A stretch of 64,000 nucleotides of DNA from Lachnospiraceae bacterium (GCA_009774245.1 VSNM01000005.1:50119-114118); one strand, 5' to 3'. Shown: positions 17,803 through 27,280, counted from the stretch's first letter. A program made the numbers and translations. The notes: generated by a model not told the origin, from the sequence alone.

Positions 17803-18714
17803 ATGAGCAAGAAGAACAAGAAAAAAGAGAAAGAAAATTTAGAACCTGTATACCGTAAAAAGCTGATCAAGAAGAGGAAGCCAAACCGGTCTGTCGTAGG
17901 AGATATTCTTCTGTATCTGTTCCTGCTGCTGGTGGCACTGGTGATGGCGTTTCCTCTGATCTATGCGGTGAGCAGCGCGCTGAAGCCTTTGGACGAATTG
18001 TTCAAGTTTCCGCCCAAGATTCTGGCGCAGAACCCCACGTTTGACAATTTCTCGGATCTGTTTGTGACTATGGGAAAATCGTGGGTGACGTTTTCAAGAT
18101 ACCTGTTTAATACAGTGTTTATCACGTTTGTCGGCACGTTCGGTCATCTGATCGTAGCCTCCATGGGAGCATTTGTGCTGGCGAAATATGATTTTCCGGG
18201 CAACCAGGCCTTCTTTAAGCTGGTTACGGTGGCGATGATGTTCACCGGCTATGTGACGCAGATTCCGAACTATCTGATCTTAAACAAGCTCGGCTGGATC
18301 GACACATACTGGGCGATCATCATTCCGGGATTTGCCTCACCGATGGGATTGTTCCTCATGAAGCAGTTCATGGAGGGGCTTCCGACATCCCTGATCGAGG
18401 CGGCAAAGATTGACGGCGCAGGCGAGTGGAGAGTGTTCAGCAAGATCGTGATGCCCAACGTAAAGCCCGCGTGGATGACGCTGATCATCTTCTCAGTGCA
18501 GGGTCTGTGGAACAACAAGGCTGCCACGTTCATCTACTCTGAGGAAAAGAAGACACTCGTGTATGCCATGCAGCAGATCCAGAGCGGCGGCATTGCAAGG
18601 ACAGGGCAGGGTGCAGCAGTGCTGGTTGTCCTGATGATCGTCCCCATTGCGATCTTTGTATTCTCTGAGAGCCAGATCTTGGAGACGATGGCAAGCTCGG
18701 GTCTGAAGGATTAA
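17803..18714 (+). CDS. CUT1 sugar ABC importer permease (MalG/YtcP type)
   Basis: 303 residues with six predicted helices and the EAA motif IEAAKIDGAGEWRVFSKIVMP (~residues 198-218). The first 35 residues are very rich in Lys and Glu and lie in the cytoplasm. Forms the second half of the channel with the preceding permease. The MalG-type end (FSESQILETMASSGLKD-like tail) is intact. Six bp separate its stop from the next open frame. Confidence 0.92.
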   Translation: MSKKNKKKEKENLEPVYRKKLIKKRKPNRSVVGDILLYLFLLLVALVMAFPLIYAVSSALKPLDELFKFPPKILAQNPTFDNFSDLFVTMGKSWVTFSRYLFNTVFITFVGTFGHLIVASMGAFVLAKYDFPGNQAFFKLVTVAMMFTGYVTQIPNYLILNKLGWIDTYWAIIIPGFASPMGLFLMKQFMEGLPTSLIEAAKIDGAGEWRVFSKIVMPNVKPAWMTLIIFSVQGLWNNKAATFIYSEEKKTLVYAMQQIQSGGIARTGQGAAVLVVLMIVPIAIFVFSESQILETMASSGLKD

Positions 18715-18732
18715 CAGGGAATGAGGTGGCCT

Positions 18733-20235
18733 ATGAAAAAGATAATCAAATCAATCGGCGCTTTGGCGCTGGGAGCGGTGGTCCTTGCGTCCTCTTCGAT
18801 GAACGTCTGGGCTGAAGATAAAAGCTATACATACAATTATGACTACTGGGGCGATGTGCAGGATTCACCGGATGTCTACTCGGTGACGGGCGTCTACACG
18901 GCACAGGCGTTCGGCCTGGATCTCAATTTCCGAAGCCCCCAGGGAATGTTTGCGCAGGGGAATATGCTCTATATCTGCGATACCGGCAACAACCGGATCG
19001 TCCAGCTGGAGCGGACCGGAACAGAGCAGTTTGAGGTGGCGCGCATCTTTGACAGTATCCGGGGGGAAAAGGGGGAGGAAAAGCTCTCCGGCCCGACGGA
19101 TATTGCCGTGTCGGAGGATGGGGACATCTTCATCAGCGACAATGGAAATGCAAGGATCGTGAAGGTGGACAGTGACCTGAACTTCCTTCTCCAGTTCAAT
19201 CTGCCGGTGGATTCCACTGTCAGTGCGGACAGCACGTTCCAGCCCTCCAAGATCGTGATCGACACGGCGGGGCGCGTGTACTGTATTGCCACCAGCATCA
19301 ACCAGGGGTTGTGCAAGTACGAGGCGGACGGTACGTTCTCCGGGTTTGTCGGTGCCACGCCGGTTACATTCAACTGGATGGATTACATCTGGAAGAAGTT
19401 CGCGACACAGGAGCAGAGGGTGCGTATGACCTCTTTTGTGCCCACGGCGTACGACAACATTTATATGGATCACGAAGGCTTTATCTACGCCTGTGCGGGC
19501 GGCATGGACGAGGAGGATCTGGACTCCGGCGCTGCGTCTGCGATCCGCAAGCTGAACCTGATGGGCAATGATATTCTGGTCCAGAACGGCGAGTTTCCCG
19601 CCTACGGCGACCTGTACTGGGGCGAGGGCGGCGGCTATGTAGGGCCGTCTTACTTTACGGATGTGACGGTATTTGAGAATGACATATATGTGTGCCTTGA
19701 CAAGAATCGCGGTCGTCTCTTTGGATATGACGATCAGGGCAAGACGGTGTTCTGCTTTGGCGGCAATGGCAATATGGACGGGTATTTCCGGCAGCCGGCC
19801 GCGGTCGAGCACATGGGACACGATCTGCTGGTGCTGGATTCCCTGGACTGCAGCATAACGCTGTTTACCCCCACTGAGTTTGGCAGGCTGATCTACAGCG
19901 CGATCGACGATTTCGACCAGGGCAATTACGAAGCGTCAGGGGAGAGCTGGAAGAAGGTCATGGAGCTGGATGGCAATTATGACCTGGCGTACATCGGCAT
20001 CGGACGCTCGCTGCTGCGGCAGGAGAAGTATGAGGAAGCCATGGATTATTTTGAGTTGAAGTACGACGATGAGAATTATTCCAGGGCGTATAAGCAATAC
20101 CGCAAGGAGTGGGTGGAGGAGCATATCGTTGTGATCGTCATTGTGATTTTGGCGGCGTTCCTGATTCCGCTGTCGATCGGCAGGGTCAGGAAGATCAAGC
20201 ACGAAATTGATATCGCAGATATCTTTAAGGCTTAG
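18733..20235 (+). CDS. Exported NHL-repeat propeller / TPR protein with C-terminal TM
   Basis: 500 residues. ATG 18733 has GAGGTGG just upstream and gives a clean signal peptide (MKKIIKSIGALALG...) with cleavage likely after VWA at residue 27. Residues ~55-375 are NHL-type propeller blades (FRSPQGMF..NMLYICDTGNNRIV, LSGPTDIAVSEDGDIFISDNGNARIVKV). Residues ~385-445 look like one or two TPR units (YDLAYIGIGRSLLRQEKYEEAMDYF). A membrane helix at ~465-485 precedes a basic cytoplasmic tail. It would be an outside-facing scaffold anchored by its C-terminus. Its place between two importer permease pairs suggests a role in organising polysaccharide or oligosaccharide capture; that role is inference. 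Confidence 0.8.
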   Translation: MKKIIKSIGALALGAVVLASSSMNVWAEDKSYTYNYDYWGDVQDSPDVYSVTGVYTAQAFGLDLNFRSPQGMFAQGNMLYICDTGNNRIVQLERTGTEQFEVARIFDSIRGEKGEEKLSGPTDIAVSEDGDIFISDNGNARIVKVDSDLNFLLQFNLPVDSTVSADSTFQPSKIVIDTAGRVYCIATSINQGLCKYEADGTFSGFVGATPVTFNWMDYIWKKFATQEQRVRMTSFVPTAYDNIYMDHEGFIYACAGGMDEEDLDSGAASAIRKLNLMGNDILVQNGEFPAYGDLYWGEGGGYVGPSYFTDVTVFENDIYVCLDKNRGRLFGYDDQGKTVFCFGGNGNMDGYFRQPAAVEHMGHDLLVLDSLDCSITLFTPTEFGRLIYSAIDDFDQGNYEASGESWKKVMELDGNYDLAYIGIGRSLLRQEKYEEAMDYFELKYDDENYSRAYKQYRKEWVEEHIVVIVIVILAAFLIPLSIGRVRKIKHEIDIADIFKA

Positions 20236-20251
20236 ATAAATGGAGGTTGAT

Positions 20252-20908
20252 ATGATAGCTGCATTAAAAAACAAAGAAACCTATCGTAAATATATAGACA
20301 GCCTGCGGTTTGCACTGTACTGCATCACCCATCCGCTGGACGGATTCTGGGATCTCACCCATGAGAAGCGCGGGACATATGCGGCGGCAAATACGATCCT
20401 GATTCTGACACTGCTCGTGAGGGTTATGAAGCTGCGCTATACCAGTTTCATTTTCATGAGGGTGTACTGGGAGGGTATCAACATTTTCCTGTATATCGCC
20501 AGTGTGGCATTTCCTCTTGCCATGTTCGTGGTTGGGAACTGGGGGCTGACGACCCTGTTTGACGGCAAGGCGCGGCTTGGTCAGGTGTATATGGCAAGCT
20601 GCTATGCGTTGACTCCATATCCGCTGATCCAGTTTCCGCTGATGGTTTTCAGCAATTTTGTCACGGTGGACGAGGCGGAATTTTATCTGGTAGTCAGTGC
20701 GCTTTCGCTGGTGTGGGCGGCTATGCTGTTCATCGCTGCCATGGGGCAGATCCACGAGTTTGGTCTGGCGAAGAATCTGCTGTTTATGGTGGCGAGCCTG
20801 TTTGCAATGCTGGTGATCGTGTTTATCCTGCTGCTGTTTTTCAGTATGATTTCACAGGGCGTTGCGTACTTTATTTCCATTGGGAAGGAGATTATGTTCC
20901 GGTTTTAG
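20252..20908 (+). CDS. Yip1-domain-like polytopic membrane protein
   Basis: 218 residues, mostly hydrophobic, with about five membrane helices. ATG 20252 follows GGAGG (20242-20246) at 5 bp; the ATG at 20240 has no site. The overall pattern (short cytoplasmic N-terminus with YCITHPLDGFWDLTHEKRG, then helices with a conserved 'Y..SCYALTPYPLI' segment) matches bacterial YIP1-family proteins, whose function is unknown. It starts 16 bp after the NHL/TPR gene and is followed after 42 bp by the DUF5696 gene, an order I recall from carbohydrate importer loci of Paenibacillus and Lachnospiraceae. Confidence 0.72.
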   Translation: MIAALKNKETYRKYIDSLRFALYCITHPLDGFWDLTHEKRGTYAAANTILILTLLVRVMKLRYTSFIFMRVYWEGINIFLYIASVAFPLAMFVVGNWGLTTLFDGKARLGQVYMASCYALTPYPLIQFPLMVFSNFVTVDEAEFYLVVSALSLVWAAMLFIAAMGQIHEFGLAKNLLFMVASLFAMLVIVFILLLFFSMISQGVAYFISIGKEIMFRF

Positions 20909-20950
20909 GATCAGGAAGGTTTCAGCCGGGACGAAAGGATGGGAGTGACC

Positions 20951-23524
20951 ATGAAGAAAGAAAAATCAGTAAAAGAGACGGGGAGGCTGAAAGATCTGGC
21001 GGTTCCCGTGATCATAACAGCTGTCATACTGGTGGCAGTGATTGCGATCATCAATTTCAAAGGTACGACAGAACAGACAGAGGGGATGACGATATACAGT
21101 TATGACGGGTCTGAAGATGCCGTCATGCTGGAAAATGATAAGCTAAAGCTTACCATGGATCCCACGACTACGCAGTTCACCCTGGAGGTGAAGGAGACGG
21201 GAAAAGTATGGTATTCCAATCCCCCCGGAGCGGATGCGGACCCTGTGGCGGTGGCATCGTACAAGGGAAGGCTTCAGTCCACCCTGCTTATGACATACAG
21301 CATCGCTACCGGCCTGCAAACGACGTATGACAGTTACACCTACGGCGTTGCAAATGGGTTGTACGACATCGAGAAGGGTGACGATTACATCAAAGTCAAC
21401 TATTCCCTTGGTAATGTGGAGAAGGAGTACATGATACCTCCTGTCTGCACGGCGGCAAGTATGGAGCAGTGGTTTGACAAGCTGGAAACGAACGACGCCA
21501 GCTTTATCAAACGCTATTACAAGAAATATGATATCAATAAACTGGGGAAGGATGACGACAAGGACACGCTCCTGGCCGACTATCCTTCTCTGGAGCAGGA
21601 GCCGTTGTATGTGCTGAGAGATACAGCCAAGGGCGCCGTTACCCAGAAGCTGGAGCAGATTTTTGAGAAAGCCGGGTATACGGCGGATGATCTGGCGGCG
21701 GATAAGCAGCTGAGCACGCGGCTTTCCAGCAAAGATACATTTGTGTTCGACGCCAGTATCATTTACAGGCTGGACGGCGGAGACCTGGTAGTGGAAATGC
21801 CCCTGGGCGATCTGGAGTACAGTGCGGCGACGCCGATCTATACCCTGGTACCGCTCCCGTACTTTGGCGCGGGAGGGGCGGAGGATGAGGGCTATCTGCT
21901 TGTGCCTGAGGGCGGCGGCGCGCTGATCAACTTTAACAACAACAAGCTCTCGCAGGCATCCTATTACGCGAACCTTTACGGCTGGGACATGGCATTGTCC
22001 AGGGATGCCGTGGTGCATGACACAAGGGCATATTTCAATGTGTTTGGCATCGCAAGCGGCGAGGATTCCTTTATCTGCATGATGGAGGAGGGCGCGCCAT
22101 ATGTCTCCGTGCAGGCGGATATCGCAGGACATGGCAGCAGCTACAATTTTGTCAATTCCTGCTATACGATCAGCCCGTCCGAGCTCTATCAGGTAGGGGA
22201 ACTGAACAGCCAGAATGTCTATAAGTTCCTGGAGACACTGCCCGATGAGACGCTGACGCAGCGGTACCGTTTCGTGCACAGCAACAGCTATGTGGACATG
22301 GCAAAGACATATCAGGGTTACCTGAAAGACCAGTACGGGGAGTATTTCACGGAGAGCAGTGGGGAAGGAACTCCTGTGGTGCTGGAGATCGTGGGAGCTG
22401 TGGATAAGGTCAGACAGATACTGGGTGTCCCTGTTTCCAGGCCGTTGAAGCTGACCAAATACAGCGAGGCGGAGGAGATGATCCGCCAGCTGGTATCAGA
22501 GGGCATGAGCAATATTTCAGTAAAATATACAGGCTGGTGCAACGGCGGTGTCAACCAGAAGATTCTCACCAAGGCAAAGACGATCGGCGTACTGGGCAGC
22601 AAGAAGGATCTGAAGAATCTGGGGACCGCGGCAGAGGAGCTGGGCGTGGACCTCTATCTGGAGGGCGTGACACACTATGAGTATGACAGCGGGATTATGG
22701 ATGGTTTCTTCTCCTTCACGGACGCGGCAAGATTTCTGTCCAAGGAGCAGGCAGAACTGTTTGTCTACAACGATGTGACCTATGCCGCAAGGGAGGGGGT
22801 TGACAGCTATTATCTGCTCCACCCGGACATAATTGAAGAGAATGCGCAGGTTCTTTCCAGGGCGGCAGGGAAGTATGGCATGAACGTGGCATTCCGCGAC
22901 ATGGGAAAGGATCTGTCCTCGGACTATTATCTGAGGGACACGGTCAGCAGACAGCAGGCGATGACTTCGCAGGCGCAGATTCTCAAGGGGATCGGTGATG
23001 ACGGCAGGAAAGTGATGGTCAATATGGGAAATGATTATGCCCTTCCCTATGCGGACATCGTGACGAACATGGATCTGTCAGGCAGCGGGTATACCATTAT
23101 CGATGAGGAGGTTCCTTTCTACCAGCTTGCGATACACGGTTTCGTGGATTATGTCGGGGCGCCGTTAAATGTCTGCGGCAACGAGGAGGAAGAGCTGCTG
23201 GAGTCCGCGGAGTACGGCGCGGGTCTATCCTTCTCACTGATGCGCGAGACTGCGTTTGCCCTGCAGAAAACACTCTATACCGAATATTATGCGTCTGATT
23301 TTGCGGCATGGCATGACAGGATGATGGAGATCTACAACAGGTACAACAGCGAGATGGGGCATGTGTTCGGACAGCAGATGACGGGACATGAGAAGCTGGA
23401 TGACAAACTCTCCTGCACCGTATATGAGGACGGCACAAAGGTCTATGTTAATTATAGCTTCACGGATGCGGTGACGCCTGACGGCGCGAATGTTCCTGCC
23501 AGAGATTATTTGGTAGTCCGTTAA
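20951..23524 (+). CDS. DUF5696-type membrane-anchored extracellular protein
   Basis: 857 residues. ATG 20951 is preferred (GGGAGTG directly upstream); ATG 20939 is possible. One N-terminal signal anchor (~16-35) after a Lys/Glu-rich cytoplasmic start leaves about 820 residues outside. The first ~300 outside residues look like a beta-sandwich (LEVKETGKVWYSNPPGADADP); the second half looks like a TIM-barrel-type glycosidase-related fold (ISVKYTGWCNGGV, GVDLYLEGVTHYEYD, LPYADIVTNMDLSGSGY). The family is known only as DUF5696. Its fixed position among importer genes suggests that it processes or presents glycan to the binding proteins. Possible catalytic carboxylates cannot be assigned safely by eye. 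Confidence 0.78.
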   Translation: MKKEKSVKETGRLKDLAVPVIITAVILVAVIAIINFKGTTEQTEGMTIYSYDGSEDAVMLENDKLKLTMDPTTTQFTLEVKETGKVWYSNPPGADADPVAVASYKGRLQSTLLMTYSIATGLQTTYDSYTYGVANGLYDIEKGDDYIKVNYSLGNVEKEYMIPPVCTAASMEQWFDKLETNDASFIKRYYKKYDINKLGKDDDKDTLLADYPSLEQEPLYVLRDTAKGAVTQKLEQIFEKAGYTADDLAADKQLSTRLSSKDTFVFDASIIYRLDGGDLVVEMPLGDLEYSAATPIYTLVPLPYFGAGGAEDEGYLLVPEGGGALINFNNNKLSQASYYANLYGWDMALSRDAVVHDTRAYFNVFGIASGEDSFICMMEEGAPYVSVQADIAGHGSSYNFVNSCYTISPSELYQVGELNSQNVYKFLETLPDETLTQRYRFVHSNSYVDMAKTYQGYLKDQYGEYFTESSGEGTPVVLEIVGAVDKVRQILGVPVSRPLKLTKYSEAEEMIRQLVSEGMSNISVKYTGWCNGGVNQKILTKAKTIGVLGSKKDLKNLGTAAEELGVDLYLEGVTHYEYDSGIMDGFFSFTDAARFLSKEQAELFVYNDVTYAAREGVDSYYLLHPDIIEENAQVLSRAAGKYGMNVAFRDMGKDLSSDYYLRDTVSRQQAMTSQAQILKGIGDDGRKVMVNMGNDYALPYADIVTNMDLSGSGYTIIDEEVPFYQLAIHGFVDYVGAPLNVCGNEEEELLESAEYGAGLSFSLMRETAFALQKTLYTEYYASDFAAWHDRMMEIYNRYNSEMGHVFGQQMTGHEKLDDKLSCTVYEDGTKVYVNYSFTDAVTPDGANVPARDYLVVR

Positions 23525-23549
23525 AAAGCTTTTAGAAAGGAATGTGGTT

Positions 23550-24461
23550 ATGAAAAGACAGAAAACGAAGTTGGCAGGCCTTGAGAAACGGAAAGCCATC
23601 TCGGGATACCTGTTCATCTCCCCTTTTATCATCGGTTTTTTGGCCTTTATGGTAAAGCCGTTGTTCCAGTCCCTGTACATGAGCTTCAGTGATGTGCAGC
23701 TGGGAGCGGGGGAGTTCCAGATGATATGGAAAGGCCTGAGCAATTACAATTATGCGTTCCGGGTAGATGCCAATTTTGTCAGGCTTCTCACGGAGGAGCT
23801 TTCCAGAATGGCAATTTATTCCGTGGCGATCATGGTATTCAGTTTCTTTGTGGCCCTGGTGCTGAACCAGAAATTTAAGGGCAGGGCGCTGGTTCGCTCC
23901 GTGTTCTTCCTGCCGGTGATACTGGCCTCCGGCGTGATGCTGAAGCTGGATTCCGACAACGCCCTGATGGCGGCTGTCGCCCAGACTGTGGAGGTGAACG
24001 CGGGCGGTGCATCGAGCATCACAAACGCGCTCCAGAGTATCTTAAGGACTACCGGCGTGGGCGTGAGGGCATTTGAGATATTGTTTGAGATCATTGACAA
24101 CATTTATGATGTGGCGATCTCCTCAGGGATCCAGATCATCATCTTCCTGTCGGGACTGCAGACGATCTCCGTCAGCATGTACGAGGCTGCGGACATTGAG
24201 GGCTGCACCAAGTGGGAGAGTCTCTGGAAGATCACGTTTCCCATGGTCAGCTCCCTGTTCCTTGTGAACTGGATTTACACAGTGGTGGATTTCTGTATGA
24301 GGTCGGACAATGAAGTCATTGACAAGATTACGACGTATATGAATGTAAACCTGAATTACGGGCTGGCCTCCGCGATGGCATGGACCTATTTCGTACTGGT
24401 CATGATCATTATCGGAGTGAGTTCGATCATCATCTCGAAGGGGGTTTACTACTATGAGTAA
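23550..24461 (+). CDS. CUT1 sugar ABC importer permease (third permease of locus)
   Basis: 303 residues from ATG 23550 (GAAAGG 9 bp upstream; GTG 23544 is less likely). About six helices; the EAA loop is MYEAADIEGCTKWESLWKITFP (~residues 210-231). The sequence differs clearly from the first permease pair (16863-18714), so this is a second transporter or a second channel for the same locus. It overlaps the next permease by 8 bp. Confidence 0.9.
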   Translation: MKRQKTKLAGLEKRKAISGYLFISPFIIGFLAFMVKPLFQSLYMSFSDVQLGAGEFQMIWKGLSNYNYAFRVDANFVRLLTEELSRMAIYSVAIMVFSFFVALVLNQKFKGRALVRSVFFLPVILASGVMLKLDSDNALMAAVAQTVEVNAGGASSITNALQSILRTTGVGVRAFEILFEIIDNIYDVAISSGIQIIIFLSGLQTISVSMYEAADIEGCTKWESLWKITFPMVSSLFLVNWIYTVVDFCMRSDNEVIDKITTYMNVNLNYGLASAMAWTYFVLVMIIIGVSSIIISKGVYYYE

Positions 24462-25461
24462 AGTGAAGACGGAAAAGTATAAAAATTTCTGGGAGAGAAA
24501 CAGGAAATCCGGAGGGTATCTCCTGCGCAAGACCGTGATGGACCACGGTGTGAGCATATGCCGCGCGGTACTGCTTTTCGGACTGTGCTTCCTGATCCTG
24601 CAGCCCCTGCTGAACAAGATTTCGGTGAGCTTCATGACCGAGGGCGATCTGTACGACCCGATCGTAATCTCCATTCCCATGCATTTTACCACGGAGAATT
24701 ACCGTTTGGCTGCAGGGCTTATGGAGTTTGGAAAGAGTCTGCTCAACTCGCTTGCGATCGCGCTGACGATTTCCGTTGTGCAGGTGAGTATGTGTACCCT
24801 GGTGGGATATGGTTTTGCGAGGTTCCAGTTTCCCCTGAAGCGCTTCTGGTTTGCCTGTGTGATGGTGATGATCCTGATCCCGCCCCAGGTTATCTCCACT
24901 TCGCTGCACCTGCATTTCAAGTATTTTGATGTGTTCGGAATCAGCAAACTGCTGACAGGCTCCCCCATCAACCTGAGGGGTTCCGTGATTCCGTATTACA
25001 TGATGTCATTCGGGTGCATGGGGCTGAAGAACGGACTCTATATCTATATGATACGGCAGTTCTTCCGCAATATCCCCAAAGAGATGGAGGAGGCTGCATA
25101 TGTGGACGGCTGCGGCACGCTCAAGACGTTTGTCAGCATCATGCTGCCGGACGCGAAGCCGATCCTTACATCCTGTTTCCTGTTCTCCTTTGTATGGCAG
25201 TGGACGGACGGTTTTTATTCCAGCATGTTTCTGGGAAAGGTGAGCCTGTTGAGCATCAGGCTCAAGCAGCTCCCGGATACGTTTGGCGGATATATGGCAA
25301 AGATCACCGGTTCATCAAGCTCGGCGGGTGTTTCCGTTCCCTACACCAACTGTATGCTGGCGACGGGGACACTGATGGTGATCGTACCGCTGATTATCCT
25401 GTATCTGTATGCACAGAAGGGATTTGTGGAGAGTCTGAGCAGTACCGGAATCAAGATGTGA
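24454..25461 (+). CDS. CUT1 sugar ABC importer permease (fourth permease of locus)
   Basis: 335 residues, MalG-like, six predicted helices, EAA motif EEAAYVDGCGTLKTFVSIMLP (~residues 210-230). The N-terminal ~35 residues are basic and cytoplasmic. It overlaps the preceding permease gene by 8 bp, so the two are translationally coupled and form one channel. The stop lies 108 bp before the lipoprotein-type binding protein that most likely serves this pair. Confidence 0.9.
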   Translation: MSKVKTEKYKNFWERNRKSGGYLLRKTVMDHGVSICRAVLLFGLCFLILQPLLNKISVSFMTEGDLYDPIVISIPMHFTTENYRLAAGLMEFGKSLLNSLAIALTISVVQVSMCTLVGYGFARFQFPLKRFWFACVMVMILIPPQVISTSLHLHFKYFDVFGISKLLTGSPINLRGSVIPYYMMSFGCMGLKNGLYIYMIRQFFRNIPKEMEEAAYVDGCGTLKTFVSIMLPDAKPILTSCFLFSFVWQWTDGFYSSMFLGKVSLLSIRLKQLPDTFGGYMAKITGSSSSAGVSVPYTNCMLATGTLMVIVPLIILYLYAQKGFVESLSSTGIKM

Positions 25462-25569
25462 TGCAGGTGCAAATGGTTATGGTATGGGTTTCCGCCGGCT
25501 GTTTCCGGTTCGGGATGCGGTCAGACGGAGGTTTATATAAGAAATTTTAAGAATGGAGGATGATATACT

Positions 25570-27144
25570 ATGAAAAGGAAAATGTTGAACAGACTGATGG
25601 CAGCTTCGATCGCGGCGGTCATGACCGTGGGAATGACTGGCTGCGGCGGCAATGCGGGGGAGCCGGCAGGCGGGGAGCAGACCGGCGGGGACACACAGGC
25701 CGGCAGCGAAGAGCAGGGCGGCGAGACAAAGACAGATACCGTAGAGCAGGGCGGCGGCGAAGAGCAGAGCGCTGCGGAAGAAGATGACGGGATGCCTGAG
25801 GTGCGTATCGATCCTGAGACAGGCGAACCGTTTGACTTAGGAGGCATGGAGATCATCATCGCTGACTGGTGGACCGGTGATCCGGAAGAGCCGAAGACGG
25901 ATTTCCAGGCGGCGCAGAGAGAATATCAGGAGTGGCTTCAGGATACATACAACTTCACGATGGTTCAGAAGAACTACGCAGGCTGGGGTTGGGAGGAAGG
26001 TTCGATCGGCGAGGCCTTTGTGCAGGCTGCCACGTCAGGAACGGATGAGAACATAATCTATACACTGACGAATTCCGCGGCCACGGCGGCAGATGTCAGC
26101 CAGGGGCTGATGTATGACCTGACGAAGCTGGACGGCGACGTGATTGATCTCTCCGCGGAGAAGTGGCAGATAAACGGGGAGGTAAACAGCTGGAAGATCG
26201 GCGATTCCGTATACTGTTTCTATACCGGGCCTTCCGAGCCGAGGGGCGGCCTGTATTTCAATAAGACAGTGCTCAAGGATGCCGGCATCGACCCGGAGAC
26301 GATCTATGACATGCAGGCGGACGGCACATGGACATGGGACGCGTGGGTTGACATCATGGATAAGGTACAGAGGGATACGGACAATGACGGCCAGAATGAT
26401 GTTTTTGGATGCGTGCAGAACAACGGCGCCATGATCTATATGTGCGTGCGCTCCAACGGCGGTGAGCTTGTCACCAGGAACGATGACGGCACATACACAC
26501 TGACTGCCGACAGCGATGCGGTAAAAGAAGGCCTGCATTTTGCGATTGACACTGTCACCAACAAATACTATCTGGATTATAGTAACGAGGAAGGCTCGAA
26601 CTGGGAAGATTACAAGAACCTCTTCATGAGCGGCAAGGCGGCGTTCATGTATGATGACGCATACTGTGCGTATGAGGGCGGATGGCTGACAGGCCAGAAT
26701 CCTGTCGAGATCAACGGCGTCAAGCTGGACCAGAGCGTTGACTATGGATACGTAATGTTCCCGAAGGGACCAAAGGGCGACAATGTGACCAACAAGGGCA
26801 ACAATCTCTTCTGCCTGCCTGCATCCTACAGCGACGAGAAGGCAAGACAGCTGATGTTTGCTTATGACGTGTGGACAGAGGATGTTCCGGGCTATGAGGG
26901 CTACTATGCACTGCTGGATAACCTCTACGGCGGCATGAAGGATACACGTTCCGTGGACGAGACCATCGAAATGATGACGACAAGGGGTGTTGATGACTGG
27001 CACTCAATCGTTCCGAACTTCAATCCGAATGATGATTTCCTGTGGAAGCTGAGCGTAGGCGCTGATGTTGACGCGATCCTGGAGCAGAACATTCCCGCAT
27101 GGCAGACGGCTGTGGATGAGTTCAACGCTTCCCTGAAGAAATAA
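25570..27144 (+). CDS. Sugar-binding lipoprotein of an ABC importer
   Basis: 524 residues. A lipoprotein signal (MKRKMLNRLMAASIAA...) ends in the lipobox GMTGC with Cys25. Residues ~26-75 are a flexible Gly/Glu/Gln-rich tether. The rest is an extracellular solute-binding domain: IIIADWWTGDPEEP near its start, GGLYFNKTVLKDAGIDPETIY and a WTWDAWVDIMDKVQRDTDND segment typical of CUT1 binding proteins. An Asp-rich 'DTDNDGQND' stretch could bind Ca2+. AATGGAGGAT lies about 9 bp before the start. A hairpin terminator follows. Together with 23550-25461 it forms a complete importer apart from the ATPase. Confidence 0.92.
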   Translation: MKRKMLNRLMAASIAAVMTVGMTGCGGNAGEPAGGEQTGGDTQAGSEEQGGETKTDTVEQGGGEEQSAAEEDDGMPEVRIDPETGEPFDLGGMEIIIADWWTGDPEEPKTDFQAAQREYQEWLQDTYNFTMVQKNYAGWGWEEGSIGEAFVQAATSGTDENIIYTLTNSAATAADVSQGLMYDLTKLDGDVIDLSAEKWQINGEVNSWKIGDSVYCFYTGPSEPRGGLYFNKTVLKDAGIDPETIYDMQADGTWTWDAWVDIMDKVQRDTDNDGQNDVFGCVQNNGAMIYMCVRSNGGELVTRNDDGTYTLTADSDAVKEGLHFAIDTVTNKYYLDYSNEEGSNWEDYKNLFMSGKAAFMYDDAYCAYEGGWLTGQNPVEINGVKLDQSVDYGYVMFPKGPKGDNVTNKGNNLFCLPASYSDEKARQLMFAYDVWTEDVPGYEGYYALLDNLYGGMKDTRSVDETIEMMTTRGVDDWHSIVPNFNPNDDFLWKLSVGADVDAILEQNIPAWQTAVDEFNASLKK

Positions 27145-27190
27145 TGATGGCGGAATGACCCGCAGTCAAAACTGGATATGACAGATAACC

Positions 27191-27228
27191 AAGAGGAGGG
27201 TGGTGTTTTCGGGCGCTGTCCTCTTTTT
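27191..27228 (+). terminator. Intrinsic terminator after the transport operon
   Basis: A 7-bp core stem AAGAGGA/TCCTCTT (27191-27197 with 27219-27225) with partial extension in the loop, followed by TTT. It lies 46 bp after the binding-lipoprotein stop. Confidence 0.6.
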
Positions 27229-27247
27229 GGACTATGATCTGCGGACA

Positions 27248-27262
27248 TTTAAAAACGTTTAA
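27248..27262. promoter_or_regulatory. cre-like palindrome upstream of U32-like gene
   Basis: The centre is AAACGTTT with AT-rich flanks (TAAAAACGTTTAAT), which matches the CcpA consensus TGWAARCGYTWNCW at 12 of 14 positions. It lies 19 bp before the start of the first U32-like gene. A weak -35/-10 pair (TTGGAC, 17 bp, TAAAAA) overlaps it. Carbon catabolite control is plausible but unproven. Confidence 0.35.
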
Positions 27263-27280
27263 TTAAGAAAGGATGAAAAG

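Noticed and set aside
21143..22279. 378-residue minus-strand open frame
   Set aside because: It is the exact antisense shadow of the DUF5696 gene, has no ribosome site and reads as His/Arg/Leu-rich sequence without family motifs.
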